Source: JBKXSZ01 sp047017005
GTDB taxonomy: Bacteria > Bacillota > Clostridia > TANB77 > CAG-508
Direction: 5' to 3'
Length of the DNA stretch: 64,000 nucleotides
Assembly (NCBI GenBank): GCA_047017005.1
Contig: JBKXSZ010000004.1
Span: forward strand, 12,443-76,442
Shown here in pieces: positions 36,433 through 48,100 of this stretch. Under the pieces are notes generated by a model, which was given only the letters and a program-made list of their open reading frames with translations, made no database searches and was not told where the DNA came from. Positions within the stretch are counted from its first letter, which is position 1. Every line of letters begins with the position of its first letter. Made by a program: the position numbers and the translations under genes.

Positions 36433-36634
36433 TTATCTGCCCCCATTCAGTTCTTATTTATTGTTAATTTTTATTTTTACTTTCCCTATTTTATTATTTC
36501 TTTTCTAAAAAAGCAATACTTCTTGACCAAGTCGTCTATATTTTCATGATAAAGTAGTTCTATGTAGCTTTTTCCTATCTTTTTTATTTAAATATTTTTA
36601 CTTTATTATATTATTTTGCCCTGTTTTGCCACTC

Positions 36635-36672
36635 AAAAAAGAGTTTAGATAAATTCTAAACTCTTTTTTATT
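36635..36672 (-). terminator. Terminator after tuf
   Basis: AAAAAAGAGTTTAGA and TCTAAACTCTTTTTT form a perfect 15-bp stem with a five-base loop, followed by T-rich sequence on the minus strand. It ends the str operon. From 36433 to 36634 I see no gene or motif, only AT-rich sequence before plsX. Confidence 0.85.
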
Positions 36673-36687
36673 CTGTTATTTCTAATA

Positions 36688-37890
36688 TTATTCGATAATG
36701 TCAGCAACAACACCTGAACCAACTGTTCTACCACCTTCACGGATAGCAAATCTTAGTCCTTTTTCAATAGCGATTGGTGTAATAAGTTCGATTGTCATAT
36801 CTACGTTATCTCCTGGCATAACCATTTCTGTTCCAGCTGGTAATTCAATAACACCTGTAACGTCTGTTGTTCTGAAGTAGAATTGTGGTCTATATCCATT
36901 AAAGAATGGTGTATGACGTCCACCTTCTTCTTTAGTTAGAACGTATACTTGTGATGTGAATTTTGTATGTGGATGAATTGTTCCTGGCTTTGCAAGTACT
37001 TGACCTCTTTCGATATCAGTTCTTTGAATTCCTCTTAGAAGAACACCAATGTTATCTCCAGCTTCTGCTTGGTCTAATAGCTTTCTGAACATTTCAACAC
37101 CTGTAACAACAGTTTTTGCTCTTTCTGTTGTAAGACCGATGATTTCAACTTCGTCTTGAAGTTTAACTGTTCCTCTTTCTACTCTACCTGTAGCAACTGT
37201 TCCTCTACCTGTGATAGAGAATACGTCTTCTACTGGCATTAAGAATGGTTGGTCAACTGGTCTTTCTGGAGTTGGAATATAGCTGTCAATTGCATCTAAT
37301 AATTCTTTCATTGGAGCATATACAGGATCGTTAGGGTCTTTAGATGTGCTCTCTAATACTTTTAATGAAGAACCTTTGATAATTGGAATCTCGTCTCCTG
37401 GGAAATCATAGCTTGATAATAAGTCTCTAACTTCCATTTCAACTAATTCTAATAATTCTGGGTCATCAACCATATCACATTTGTTTAGGTAAACAACGAT
37501 GTATTTTACACCAACTTGTCTAGCTAAAAGAATGTGTTCTCTTGTTTGTGGCATAGGACCATCAGCTGCGGAAACTACTAATACAGCACCATCCATTTGA
37601 GCAGCACCAGTAATCATGTTCTTTACGTAATCTGCGTGTCCTGGGCAGTCTACGTGTGCATAGTGTCTCTTTTCTGTTTCATATTCAACGTGAGCTGTGT
37701 TAATTGTGATTCCTCTTGCTTTTTCTTCTGGAGCACCGTCGATTTGATCGTATGCTTCATATTGTGCTTGTCCTAATAAACTTAAGTATTTTGTAATAGC
37801 TGCAGTTGTAGTTGTTTTACCATGGTCAACGTGTCCGATTGTACCAATGTTAACGTGTGGTTTTGTTCTTTCAAATTTTGCTTTAGCCAT
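36688..37890 (-). CDS. tuf: Elongation factor Tu
   Basis: 400 residues. GTP motifs [26 protein letters not shown] and NKCDMVDD, with the threonine-rich effector region [14 protein letters not shown]. It delivers aminoacyl-tRNA to the ribosome. Last gene of rpsL-rpsG-fusA-tuf, 122 bases after fusA. Confidence 0.98.
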   Translation of the reverse strand: MAKAKFERTKPHVNIGTIGHVDHGKTTTTAAITKYLSLLGQAQYEAYDQIDGAPEEKARGITINTAHVEYETEKRHYAHVDCPGHADYVKNMITGAAQMDGAVLVVSAADGPMPQTREHILLARQVGVKYIVVYLNKCDMVDDPELLELVEMEVRDLLSSYDFPGDEIPIIKGSSLKVLESTSKDPNDPVYAPMKELLDAIDSYIPTPERPVDQPFLMPVEDVFSITGRGTVATGRVERGTVKLQDEVEIIGLTTERAKTVVTGVEMFRKLLDQAEAGDNIGVLLRGIQRTDIERGQVLAKPGTIHPHTKFTSQVYVLTKEEGGRHTPFFNGYRPQFYFRTTDVTGVIELPAGTEMVMPGDNVDMTIELITPIAIEKGLRFAIREGGRTVGSGVVADIIE

Positions 37891-38012
37891 TTAAATTTTC
37901 CTCCTTTAATTTTGAGATTTTGTTATCTCTATATTTATTTTTAAATTTAATAACGAGTTAATACATTTTGCAAATGTATTTTACAACATTTTCCTAGAAA
38001 ATGCAAGTTTAA

Positions 38013-40097
38013 TTATTCTGATTTTTTAGCACGTGTTGCAACAATTTCATCTAATATTGATTTTGGAACTTCTTCATAGTGTGATGGCTCCATTGCATAA
38101 GTTCCTCTACCTTGTGTCTTAGAACGTAAGTCTGTTGCATAACCAAACATTTCAGAAAGTGGAATAAATCCTCTAATGATTTGGTTTCCTCCTCTTGCTT
38201 CCATTCCTTCCATTTTTCCACGTCTTGAGTTAATGTCTCCAATAACATCTCCCATGTATTCTTCTGGAACAGTTACTTCTACTTTCATGATTGGTTCTAG
38301 AATAACAGATTTTGCTTTCTTACATCCTTCTTTGAAAGCCATAGAGGCAGCAATCTTGAAGGCCATTTCTGAAGAGTCAACTTCGTGGTAAGAACCGTCT
38401 ACTAAAGTAGCTTTAAAGTCAATAACTGGGTAACCAGCTAAAACTCCGCTTTCAGCAGCTTCTCTAATACCAGCTTCGATTGGTTTGATGTATTCTTTTG
38501 GAACAACTCCACCAACGATTTTGCTCTCAAATTTGATTCCTGAACCTGGCTCTAATGGTTCCATTTCTAACCATACATGACCGTATTGTCCTTTACCACC
38601 AGATTGACGAATGAATTTACCTTCTACCTTAACGGCGTTACGAATGGTTTCTTTGTAAGAAACTTGTGGTTTACCTACACTACATTCTACTTTAAATTCT
38701 CTCTTTAATCTGTCTACGATGATATCTAAGTGAAGCTCACCCATACCAGCGATAATAGTTTGACCTGTTTCATGGTCTGTATAAGTTTTAAATGTAGGGT
38801 CTTCCTCTGCTAATTTTGCAAGTGCGATACCCATTTTTTCACTATTTGCTTTATCTTTTGGCTCAATAGCAATGTCAATAACTGGCTCTGGGAATTCCAT
38901 TGATTCTAGTACTACTGGATGTTGTGGATCACACAAAGTGTCTCCTGTTGTAACATCTTTTAGTCCTACTGCAGCTACGATATCTCCAGCATAGATTTTA
39001 TCAATATCTTGTCTGTGGTTTGCATGCATTAATAGAATTCTTCCGATTCTTTCTTTTTTATCTTTATTTGCATTTAATACTGTAGAGCCAGACTCTAATG
39101 TTCCTGAATATACTCTCATGAAGCAAAGTTTTCCAACAAATGGGTCTGTTGCAATTTTAAATGCTAATGCGGCAAATGGTTCTTTGTCGTCTGTTTTTCT
39201 TTCTGTTTCTTCACCATCTAAAGTAACACCCTTGATGTCTGGAATGTCTATTGGTGATGGCATAAAGTCAACAATTGCATTTAATAATTCTTGAACACCT
39301 TTGTTTTTATAAGAAGAACCGCAAGTAACTGGTACTACTTTATTTGCTATGGTACCAATTCTAAGGCCTTTCTTAATCTCTTCCTCTGTTAGTTCTTCTC
39401 CTTCTAAGTATTTCATCATTAATTCGTCATCTTGTTCTGCAGCAGCTTCAACCATTTGGCTTCTAAATTGTTCTGCTTTTTCTTTTAAGTCTTCTGGAAT
39501 TTCACCTTCTTCAATTACTTTTCCTAAATCATCTTTGTGAACAAATGCTCTCATTTTGATTAAATCTACGATTCCTTTGAAGTCTCCTTCTGCTCCAATT
39601 GGTAATTGGATAGGAATAGCATTTGCACCTAATCTTTCTCTCATTTGGTTAACGCATGAATAGAAATCAGCACCTGTGATATCCATTTTATTTACATACG
39701 CCATTCTTGGTACGCCGTATTTATCCGCTTGTCTCCATACTGTTTCGGATTGTGGTTGAACTCCACCTTTTGCACAAAATACAGTTACAGAACCATCAAG
39801 TACTCTTAAAGAACGTTCAACCTCAACAGTAAAGTCAACGTGACCAGGGGTATCAATAATGTTAATTCTATGGTTTAACCAGTGACATGTTGTAGCAGCA
39901 GAAGTAATGGTAATACCTCTTTCTTGCTCTTGTGCCATCCAGTCCATTGTTGCTGCACCTTCATGAGTTTCTCCTATCTTATGAACTCTACCTGTGTAGA
40001 ACAGAATTCTCTCTGTGGTGGTTGTTTTACCAGCATCAATGTGAGCCATAATTCCTATATTTCTTGTTCTCTCTAACGGGAACTCTCTTCCTGCCAT
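38013..40097 (-). CDS. fusA: Elongation factor G
   Basis: 694 residues. GTP motifs [30 protein letters not shown] and [10 protein letters not shown]. It moves tRNA and mRNA after peptide bond formation. The C-terminal domain IV block [14 protein letters not shown] is intact. 57 bases after rpsG. Confidence 0.98.
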   Translation of the reverse strand: MAGREFPLERTRNIGIMAHIDAGKTTTTERILFYTGRVHKIGETHEGAATMDWMAQEQERGITITSAATTCHWLNHRINIIDTPGHVDFTVEVERSLRVLDGSVTVFCAKGGVQPQSETVWRQADKYGVPRMAYVNKMDITGADFYSCVNQMRERLGANAIPIQLPIGAEGDFKGIVDLIKMRAFVHKDDLGKVIEEGEIPEDLKEKAEQFRSQMVEAAAEQDDELMMKYLEGEELTEEEIKKGLRIGTIANKVVPVTCGSSYKNKGVQELLNAIVDFMPSPIDIPDIKGVTLDGEETERKTDDKEPFAALAFKIATDPFVGKLCFMRVYSGTLESGSTVLNANKDKKERIGRILLMHANHRQDIDKIYAGDIVAAVGLKDVTTGDTLCDPQHPVVLESMEFPEPVIDIAIEPKDKANSEKMGIALAKLAEEDPTFKTYTDHETGQTIIAGMGELHLDIIVDRLKREFKVECSVGKPQVSYKETIRNAVKVEGKFIRQSGGKGQYGHVWLEMEPLEPGSGIKFESKIVGGVVPKEYIKPIEAGIREAAESGVLAGYPVIDFKATLVDGSYHEVDSSEMAFKIAASMAFKEGCKKAKSVILEPIMKVEVTVPEEYMGDVIGDINSRRGKMEGMEARGGNQIIRGFIPLSEMFGYATDLRSKTQGRGTYAMEPSHYEEVPKSILDEIVATRAKKSE

Positions 40098-40154
40098 TTT
40101 TCTTTGTTCCTCCTTTCATTTTTCGTTGCTTTCTATGCAACGAGTTTCTTTATT

Positions 40155-40625
40155 TTACCATTTGTAATGTGCAAACGCTTTATTTGCTTCTGCCATTTTA
40201 TGTGTATCTTCTTTTTTCTTAAATGCTCCACCGTTTCCATTTGTAGCATCAATAATTTCTCCGGCTAATTTCTCAGCCATTGTTTTTTCATGTCTATTTC
40301 TAGCATAAGTTACAAGCCATCTTAACCCTAAAGTCTGTCTTCTTTCTGGTCGAATCTCTAATGGAACTTGGTATGTTGCTCCACCAACTCTTCTAGCTTT
40401 TACTTCTAGAACTGGCATGATATTATTAAGTGCTGCTTCAAATACTTCTAGTGGATCTTTTTGCTCTTTTTCTTTTATGATATCAAATGCATCATATACG
40501 ATTTTTTGAGCAACTGATTTTTTACCATCTAGCATAATGTTATTTACTAATTTTGTTACGATTTTGCTATTGTATATTGGATCTGGTAATACATCTCTTT
40601 TTGCTATATATCCTTTTCTTGGCAC
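40155..40625 (-). CDS. rpsG: Ribosomal protein S7
   Basis: 156 residues, starting [20 protein letters not shown] and with the [20 protein letters not shown] block. It nucleates the head of the 30S subunit. A 305-base gap, with a long hairpin, separates it from rpsL; the usual gap is much shorter. Confidence 0.98.
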   Translation of the reverse strand: MPRKGYIAKRDVLPDPIYNSKIVTKLVNNIMLDGKKSVAQKIVYDAFDIIKEKEQKDPLEVFEAALNNIMPVLEVKARRVGGATYQVPLEIRPERRQTLGLRWLVTYARNRHEKTMAEKLAGEIIDATNGNGGAFKKKEDTHKMAEANKAFAHYKW

Positions 40626-40809
40626 TATTCTTCCCTCCTTAAATTATTTAAATTATTAATGCTTCATAAAAGCATTTCGGTACTCTGAAAAGTTTTACTT
40701 TTGTTTACTTTTCCGCATAGTGCTTTATAATCTATCTAAATTTAAGTACCTTAAGTTTAGTAAGAGTACAAGCACTAACTTTATTTGCTAAATTCCTATC
40801 TCAAAAAAA

Positions 40810-40927
40810 TTGAATAAATTAGGTATATTGTGCAATTTTGATATTGGTTTCAAGCTGAAGGCGTACGAGTGTACGTTGAAGTTTGAAAGCAATAGCGAAA
40901 TTGTGCAAGATGCCTGATTTAGTCGAT
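40810..40927. repeat. Long imperfect hairpin between rpsL and rpsG
   Basis: Arms of about 50 bases: the left reads AATTAGGTATATTGTGCAAT then TTTGATATTGGTTTCAAGCT, and the reverse complement of the right reads AATCAGGCATCTTGCACAAT then TTCGCTATTGCTTTCAAACT. A CGTACGAGTGTACG centre forms the tip. T-rich sequence follows on both strands. It could be an attenuator, an S7 autoregulatory site, or a palindromic mobile repeat. Confidence 0.8.
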
Positions 40928-40930
40928 TTT

Positions 40931-41344
40931 TTATTTTTTAGGTTTTTTAGCTCCATATTTAGAACGAGCTTGCATTCTATCTTTAACACCAGCTGTATCT
41001 AATGTTCCTCTTATGATATGGTATCTAACTCCTGGAAGGTCTTTTACCCTACCACCTCTTATTAATACAACACTGTGTTCTTGTAGGTTATGTCCTATAC
41101 CTGGGATATAAGATGTTACTTCATAACCATTTGAAAGTCTAACTCTGGCAACTTTTCTTAAAGCTGAGTTTGGCTTTTTAGGTGTAACTGTTTTAACAAC
41201 TGTACATACTCCTCTTTTTTGTGGAGCTCTGTTGTTTGTTAATCTCTTATTTTTTGAGTTCCATCCATGTTGTAAAGCTGGAGATTTTGATTTTGTTACT
41301 CCTGTTTGTCTTCCTTTTCTTACTAATTGATTAATTGTTGGCAC
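40931..41344 (-). CDS. rpsL: Ribosomal protein S12
   Basis: 137 residues. [20 protein letters not shown] and [20 protein letters not shown] are the decoding-site loops; both lysines where streptomycin-resistance changes occur are wild type. First gene of the str operon, with AGGAGGTG ribosome binding site. Confidence 0.98.
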   Translation of the reverse strand: MPTINQLVRKGRQTGVTKSKSPALQHGWNSKNKRLTNNRAPQKRGVCTVVKTVTPKKPNSALRKVARVRLSNGYEVTSYIPGIGHNLQEHSVVLIRGGRVKDLPGVRYHIIRGTLDTAGVKDRMQARSKYGAKKPKK

Positions 41345-41429
41345 TTAAATTTCACCTCCTGTTTTTATTTTAAAATTAATATATTGTTACAGAGTTACAC
41401 ATTTCATGTATCCTATCGTAACATTATAT

Positions 41430-41458
41430 ATTTTAGCATCTTTTGGTAAATAAGTCAA
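41430..41458 (-). promoter_or_regulatory. Sigma-A promoter of rpsL-rpsG-fusA-tuf
   Basis: Minus strand: TTGACT, 17 bases, TAAAAT with an extended TGC. The -35 abuts the terminator of the upstream gene. Confidence 0.75.
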
Positions 41459-41500
41459 TAAAAACCATAGAACTTTTTTAATTCTATGGTTTTTATATTT
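41458..41500 (-). terminator. Terminator after the coiled-coil gene
   Basis: ATAAAAACCATAGAA and TTCTATGGTTTTTAT form a 15-bp stem with a short loop, T-rich on the minus strand. Confidence 0.8.
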
Positions 41501-41503
41501 TTC

Positions 41504-43108
41504 TTATCTTTCTTTGCTTTCTTGCTCTTGCATTATTTCTTTAACACTATTAGCTAATTCTCTTTCACTTTCTTTTTGTGCCATAGCTGCTCTAGCCTTT
41601 TCTTCTATTTTAGAATCTTTATTAGGTATTTTTTGTACAAAATCTCTACCTTTACTTTTTACTGTTTGATATTTTTCTTGAGAGAACTCTTTTATTTTAG
41701 CTGTTTTATCCTTTGCAGTTTCTTTAGCTGTCTCTGCTAGTGCCTTTGTCTTTTCTTTTGCTATTATTGCACTATTTTTATCAAACAATTTTCCACATAC
41801 ATATGCTCCTGCTTTTTCTTCTGCTTTCACAAATCTATTCAACTTGATTTTTGAAAGCATATTTGTATTTAATAAATTATGTACTAAATCAAATGGTAAA
41901 TTTTTCTTTTCAGATATACTATTTATATATTCTTTTAACTGATCTGTATTATGTTCTAGTACTGCTACTACTTCAGGGTTTATTTTTCTTTTTAAAAGAG
42001 CTCCTTTTATTCTTCCTCCTGCAATTTCTTTACACATATCAGAAATTCCAAGTCTTTTGAATTTTTCTTTTTTCTCTTCTAATGCTTGCTGTATAGGAAT
42101 AGTATGTTCTTGTTCATCTCCATCAATATAATAATTAATATTTCCTTCTTTTTCTAATATCTCAATATATTTAACTTTTTCTTCTTTTTCTTCTTTCTCT
42201 TGACTATTTAAACTTCTTGTTGTTGCTGGTTTTTCACTAGACATTTGCTCTATTTTTCTAGCCTCTGTTATATTTCTACTATCATTTTGCATTTGTTTAT
42301 AAACATCGTTTATAGCATTTTCAATTTCAAATGTATTTTTAGGTTGTTGCTTCTGTTTATTTATACTTACTTTATCTACATATGGTCCCGCTTCTAAATG
42401 AATATTTCCATAGTTTCTATTTTGTTCTTCTGTTTCTTTTTGTATCTCTTTAATAATTTCTTCTGTTGATTTTGTTTGATTTTGAGTATCTTTTTCTTGT
42501 TTATATTCAGTTTTTGTTTCTTTTTCTTGTTTCTCTTCAATTTTCGTTTCTTTTTGTTCTTTGTTTTCAGTCTTAGTTTCTTTTTCTTCTTTAATTTGAG
42601 CTTTAACATTATATTTACTCATCATTTTATCAACATCTGATTTCAAAGTTTTTAATTCTTTTTCCTGTTTTACTATTCCCAACAACTTGCTATTCAATTC
42701 TCTGTTAATCTTTTCCAAGTCTTTTTCATATTCTAATAAAACTGGTGTTTTGGTGAATTTACCTTCTGAAAAAGAATATTTTCCTTGTTCTTCTTTTATT
42801 GCCTCTTCACATTCTTTTTTATTTATAGTTAATTTTTTTACTATCTTCTTTTCCTCAGAAATTTCTTTCTCTTTTTTCTGTTTATCCTTAAGAATCTCTC
42901 TGTCTTTCACTATGTTATCTAGTTCTTTTTCAATTTTTGTTAAATCTTTCTCACATTCACTCTGTTCAGTTGTCTTTTCAAACTTTCCTTCGTTAAGTTC
43001 CATCTTGTGTTTGTTTATTTCTTCTTCAATAACTTTTTGTAATTCTTCTTTATTTTTATTTAAACTTTTTTCATTTTTATCCATTATCTCAAGTAACTTT
43101 TCTTCCAT
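41504..43108 (-). CDS. Unknown long coiled-coil protein with an internal duplication
   Basis: 534 residues, very rich in Lys and Glu, no signal peptide or membrane segment. Residues about 33-80 and 105-155 repeat the pattern E-GKF-KT----EYEKDL-KI--EL, so the N-terminal part is a tandem repeat. A low-complexity stretch near 180-215 (KETKTENKEQKETKIEE) links it to the middle. The C-terminal half has a globular part (ISDMCKEIAGGRIKGALLKR; EVVAVLEHNTDQLKEYIN) and then an ALAETAKETAKDKTAK helix. No family is recognised. It has its own promoter and terminator and sits where rpoC would often be. Confidence 0.75.
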   Translation of the reverse strand: MEEKLLEIMDKNEKSLNKNKEELQKVIEEEINKHKMELNEGKFEKTTEQSECEKDLTKIEKELDNIVKDREILKDKQKKEKEISEEKKIVKKLTINKKECEEAIKEEQGKYSFSEGKFTKTPVLLEYEKDLEKINRELNSKLLGIVKQEKELKTLKSDVDKMMSKYNVKAQIKEEKETKTENKEQKETKIEEKQEKETKTEYKQEKDTQNQTKSTEEIIKEIQKETEEQNRNYGNIHLEAGPYVDKVSINKQKQQPKNTFEIENAINDVYKQMQNDSRNITEARKIEQMSSEKPATTRSLNSQEKEEKEEKVKYIEILEKEGNINYYIDGDEQEHTIPIQQALEEKKEKFKRLGISDMCKEIAGGRIKGALLKRKINPEVVAVLEHNTDQLKEYINSISEKKNLPFDLVHNLLNTNMLSKIKLNRFVKAEEKAGAYVCGKLFDKNSAIIAKEKTKALAETAKETAKDKTAKIKEFSQEKYQTVKSKGRDFVQKIPNKDSKIEEKARAAMAQKESERELANSVKEIMQEQESKER

Positions 43109-43160
43109 AATTACCCCTTTCAGAATATTTACCTATTCCCATAAAATATACCTATTTATA

Positions 43161-43189
43161 ATTATAGCAAAATTTTTCCATCGTTTCAA
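43161..43189 (-). promoter_or_regulatory. Sigma-A promoter of the coiled-coil gene
   Basis: Minus strand: TTGAAA, 17 bases, TATAAT with an extended TGC. Confidence 0.8.
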
Positions 43190-43227
43190 CGGTTTTATGT
43201 AAATTTATGTGTTTTTTAATAAAACTG

Positions 43228-44625
43228 TCATATTTTCGTAATATTTGTAATATTTAGTACTTCTATACTTCTCTTCGCTATTTTCATATATCTTTCTTTT
43301 TTATCCTTTATTTTCTTTCCTTCTAATTCAGGTAAAATTCCAAAATTAGCATTCATTGGTTGAAATTTTGAATTTTCTGTTGAAATATATTTAGCTAAAG
43401 CTCCTATTACATTAAACTCTGAAAAAGTAATTTTATGATTTTCGTGATTTTCAATACCTTTTTTATAGTCTTCTACTGCATTTATTGCTGCTACCATTCC
43501 TGAAGATATTGATTCTACATATCCTTCCACTCCTGTTATTTGTCCTGCAAAATATATTAAACTATTAGATTTTAAGTTATATGTTTCATCTAATAATTTA
43601 GTAGAATTTATATATGTATTCCTATGCATTACTCCATATTTTATAAACTCTGCATTTTCTAGGCCTGGTATCATTGAAAACACTCTTTTTTGTTCTCCAA
43701 ATTTTAAATTTGTTTGAAATCCAACTAAATTATATAAACTTGCTTGTTTGTCGTCTTGCCTTAATTGTACTATTGCATAAGGCCTTTTCCCTGTTCTTGG
43801 ATCATCAAATCCTACCGGTTTTAATGGTCCAAATCTTAAAGTGTCAATTCCCCTATTAGCCATTATTTCGACAGGCATACATCCTTCAAATATTTCTTTC
43901 TTTTCAAATTCATGTAAATTTACTACTTCTGCTTTTACTAATTCACTTACAAAATTTTCATACTCTTCCTTGTTCATTGGAAGATTTATATAACTTTGTT
44001 CTTCTGCTTCTTGTTCTGCCAATCTATTTTTCCATTCTTCAATAGTTTCTTCTTTTTTCTTTTCTTGGCTATATCTATCCCCATAAAATGCTATATCAAA
44101 ATTGATACTGTCTTTTGATACTATTGGTGCTGCTGCATCATAGAAATATAATTTATCTTGTCCTGTTATTTTTTGAATTTGTTCTGCTAATTTCTCTGAT
44201 GTTAATGGACCAGTTGCTATTATTACTATTCCATCTTCTACAAATTTTGAAACATCAACAACTTCTTCATTTATAATTTCTATTAACTCATTGTTACTTA
44301 TTTCTTCTGTTACTCTTTTTGAAAAAATATCTCTATCTACTGCTAACGCTTGTCCTGCTGGCACTGCTGTTTCATCTGCTATTTTTATCAATAAAGAATC
44401 TAATCTTCTCAATTCTTCTTTTAAAAGTCCACAAGCATTTGTTAATAAATTTGATTTAAATGAATTACTACATACAATTTCAGCTAAGTCTTTATTGCTA
44501 TGTGCTGGTGAAAATTTTATAGGTTTCATTTCATATAATTTTACTTTTATTCCTCTTTTTGCAATTTGATATGCTGCTTCTGTTCCAGCTAATCCTCCTC
44601 CAATAACAGTTATATAATCTTTCAT
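43228..44625 (-). CDS. trmFO: Methylenetetrahydrofolate-tRNA-(uracil-5-)-methyltransferase TrmFO
   Basis: 465 residues. The FAD motif is GGGLAGTEAAYQIAKRG; then AEIVCSNSFKSNLLTNACGLLKEE and GQITGVEGYVESISSGMVAA are TrmFO blocks. The enzyme makes ribothymidine-54 in tRNA using methylenetetrahydrofolate and FADH2. It overlaps the upstream coiled-coil gene by four bases. Confidence 0.96.
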   Translation of the reverse strand: MKDYITVIGGGLAGTEAAYQIAKRGIKVKLYEMKPIKFSPAHSNKDLAEIVCSNSFKSNLLTNACGLLKEELRRLDSLLIKIADETAVPAGQALAVDRDIFSKRVTEEISNNELIEIINEEVVDVSKFVEDGIVIIATGPLTSEKLAEQIQKITGQDKLYFYDAAAPIVSKDSINFDIAFYGDRYSQEKKKEETIEEWKNRLAEQEAEEQSYINLPMNKEEYENFVSELVKAEVVNLHEFEKKEIFEGCMPVEIMANRGIDTLRFGPLKPVGFDDPRTGKRPYAIVQLRQDDKQASLYNLVGFQTNLKFGEQKRVFSMIPGLENAEFIKYGVMHRNTYINSTKLLDETYNLKSNSLIYFAGQITGVEGYVESISSGMVAAINAVEDYKKGIENHENHKITFSEFNVIGALAKYISTENSKFQPMNANFGILPELEGKKIKDKKERYMKIAKRSIEVLNITNITKI

Positions 44626-45134
44626 CTTTCTTTTTCCTCTTCTTCTTTTTTATATTCTTCCCAACTTTGAAAATCTTTGCTTCTTTCTGCCTCTTCTTTC
44701 ATTTTCAAAATTCTTTTATTTTTAGAATTTTCTCTTCTATAATAATCTAGTTCCTCTTCGTCATACATTTCTTGTATTTCTGATTTAGCTCTAGCAATTT
44801 TTACATCTACTTCATCTATATGATATTCTTCACTATATTGTTGCTTAAATTTTAGATATTTTATATTTTCTTCTAGCTTATTTATTTCAGGTTTTACTTC
44901 TATTTCTTCTATCTCCAATTTTGAAATTTTATAATAAACTTCTAACATTTCTTCTAATATTGTTATTTGAGCTTTATAATCTCTTCCATTTTGATTTGAA
45001 TATTTTTCTTTTAGTTTCCTTATAATGCCATTATATTCATCTAGTTGTTTTTTCTTAGCTATATTTAAAGCAAATTCTTCAACTTCATCTCTTCGTCTCT
45101 CAAATTTCTCTGCCCAATTTTCTCTCTTATTCAT
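44622..45134 (-). CDS. Unknown coiled-coil protein, 170 residues
   Basis: Helical and highly charged (KFERRRDEVEEFALNIAKKK; KSEIQEMYDEEELDYYRREN). No recognised domain. It is translationally coupled to trmFO by a four-base overlap, so it is a real gene in the same operon. Role unknown. Confidence 0.75.
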   Translation of the reverse strand: MNKRENWAEKFERRRDEVEEFALNIAKKKQLDEYNGIIRKLKEKYSNQNGRDYKAQITILEEMLEVYYKISKLEIEEIEVKPEINKLEENIKYLKFKQQYSEEYHIDEVDVKIARAKSEIQEMYDEEELDYYRRENSKNKRILKMKEEAERSKDFQSWEEYKKEEEEKER

Positions 45135-45196
45135 AACTCTTCACCTTTTATAATTTTTTTGTATATACTTAATTTATGTTATTATTTAGAACATAA

Positions 45197-48100
45197 TCAA
45201 AATGTATCAAATAATTTCATAATATCATCTTTAGATAATTTATTAATAAATGAAACTTTCGTACTTAGCATATTATCCATTAATTCTGCTTTTTTCTGCT
45301 GTAACTCATATATTTTTTCTTCTATACTATTTTTAGTTATTAGCTTATAAACTTGTACATTATTTTTTTGTCCAATTCTATATGCTCTATCTGTTGCTTG
45401 ATTTTCAGTGGATAAGTTCCACCAAGGGTCGTAATGAATCACCATATCTGCACCTGTTAAATTTAATCCTGTACCTCCTGCTTTTAATGATATTAAAAAT
45501 ATTTTTACTTCAAGATTTTGGTTGAATTCATCTACTAACTTCATTCTTTCTTCCACTTTTGTAGCTCCTGTTAGCTTAAAGTACTTAATATTTCTTTCTT
45601 TTAATTCCTCTTCTATTATACTAAACATTGATGTATAACCAGAAAATAATAATATTTTATGATTTCCTTTAATTGCATCTTCTATTATTTCCATACATTG
45701 TTCTAGTTTACTACTTCCATCTTTATAATTGTCTATAAATAAACTTGGATGACAACATATTTGTCTTAATCTTGTTAAAGCTGCTAATATTTTTATATGA
45801 CTTCTTTCTACTCCATTTACATTTATTTCTTCTGCTACTTCTTGTTTTGCTTGGGCTAAATACGATAAATATATATTTTTTTGTTCTTCTCCCATTTCAC
45901 TGCTTAATACTGTAACTGTTTTATCAGGAAGTTCTGTTAATACTTCTTTTTTCGTTCTTCTTAATACAAATGGTTCTATTAACATTTTTAGTTTATTCAT
46001 TGTTTTTACATCATTATCTTTTACTATTGGTGTTTCATACATATTTTTAAATTGTTTATATGCAAATAAATATCCTGGCATTATATAATCAAATATTGAC
46101 CATAATTCTGCTAAAGAATTTTCTATTGGTGTTCCAGTAAGTGCATATTTTGTATCTGCTAAAATTTTCTTAATTGCTTTTGCATTTTGTGTATTACTAT
46201 TTTTTAAATATTGTGCTTCATCTGCTATTATAAATCTAAAATTATAATTTTTATCTTTGTATAATTCTATATCTCTTTTTAATAAATCATATGATGTTAT
46301 TACTAAATCATAATTTTGAATTTCTGATATTTTTTTCTTTCTTTCTTGTAAGGTTCCATTTATCACCATAGTTTGTAAGCCTTCAGCAAATTTTTTAGCT
46401 TCATTTTCCCAGTTTAAAGCTAATGAGCTAGGAGATACAACTATACTTGCTCTTCTTTCTTCAAGAGGTGTAGTTTCTACATAATCAACAATTATTGATA
46501 ACATTTGAATTGTTTTCCCTAATCCCATGTCATCTGCTAATATTCCTCCAAAATTATATTTATCTAATGTTTTTAACCACTTAAATCCTGTTTTTTGATA
46601 ATATCTAAGTGTATTTTCTAATTTTTCTGGTATTTGTATTTCTTCTTCAATATTTTCTTTGTTTAATTGTTTTACTACTTTTTTATATTCACTGTTCTTA
46701 TTTACTTGATTACTATTTATCCCTTTTAATAATTTATCTAAATAGAAACTTCTATAAATTGGAAGATTTACTTCTCCTTCTTCTATTTCTTTATAGTCTA
46801 TTCCCATTCCAGTAGTTAACTTATCTAAAAATTCTATTTCTTCATTATTCTCTAAGTTCAAGAAACTTCCATCTTTTAATCTATGATATTTTTTCTTTAA
46901 GTTATATTTTGACATTATATCTTCTAGTTCATTAATATCTATGTCTAATTTTTTTAAGTCTATTGATAGTAAATTATTTTCAACTTTAACACCTAAGCTT
47001 CCAATTTTATTTTGTCTTATTTGTTTTTGCTTAAAATTTTCTGTTACTAGTACATCAAACTTTTGCATATAATAATTTATATCTTCTGTTAAAAATTGAT
47101 AAATTTTATCATTATCAGGTAATATAAATCTCAAGTTATTTATATCAAACATAAATCCTGTTTTTCTGAAAATGTTTAAAGTTTTTGTTTCTTGAATTTT
47201 ATTTCTAGCAAAGTTTATTTTTTGTTTTTCATCTAAAGGATTAAATTCGTTATTTCCATATTGAAATTTGACATCAGCTATTAAATAATCATTTTTGTCA
47301 AAGTCTAAATATACTTTTACTACTAATATTTCTGGTTTATATTTTTCTATTTCTTCTTCTCTTAGATTTTCTAAGTTTATTGCATCTTTTACTTTAGGTA
47401 TTACGATAGAAAATAACTGAGATAATTCTTTTTTGCCTAGTTTTACTTCGGTCATATAGTTTTGTCTAAATATTTCTAACATTTTTAAATTTGAGTTTTC
47501 AAATTCTTTTGTACATCTATATAATTTTTTCTCACTTAAAACATATTTATATTTTTTCCCTATTATTATAGATACCTTATATATATCAATACTTGGTACT
47601 ATTTCATATTGGTCTTTTCCTAATTTATTTAATGTAAACTCTATATCTGGTTTTTCTTCTGTAAATTCTACTAAATTTTCTGTATATTCTCTTTTTACTA
47701 AAATCTCTTTTCCTTTTAGTATTTCAAATAAATCATCTATTCCACTATTGCTTAATATTATACTAGTTTCACTTAATGCATTTCCATAGAATCTATAATT
47801 GCTATTTGAATTTGAATTTGCATATTTTATAATCTCTGCATATTTCATTAGAAAACTTAATAATTCTTGACTTTCTTCTTCAAAATTTTCTTTTACATGA
47901 ACAAATTTTAAATTTTTACCATAACTATAATTCTCTTTGTTTAACATTCTTGTATAAAATTCTGATAAGTTTTTTATTTTATACATTTTTGTTTTTCCAA
48001 TTTTGAATTCAAGCTTCATTTCTCCTGTAAATTTGTCATAATATATACTTGGCTCTAGTTTTACACTTCCTTGTGTTTTTAATTCTGTTTCCTCTTCTTC

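Noticed and set aside
36433..36560. FapR operator before plsX
   Set aside because: No TTAGTACC-type palindrome was found.
42687..43202. 171-codon plus-strand ORF
   Set aside because: Antisense to the Lys/Glu-rich coiled-coil gene; its Ser/Phe-rich product is the usual shadow of such codons.
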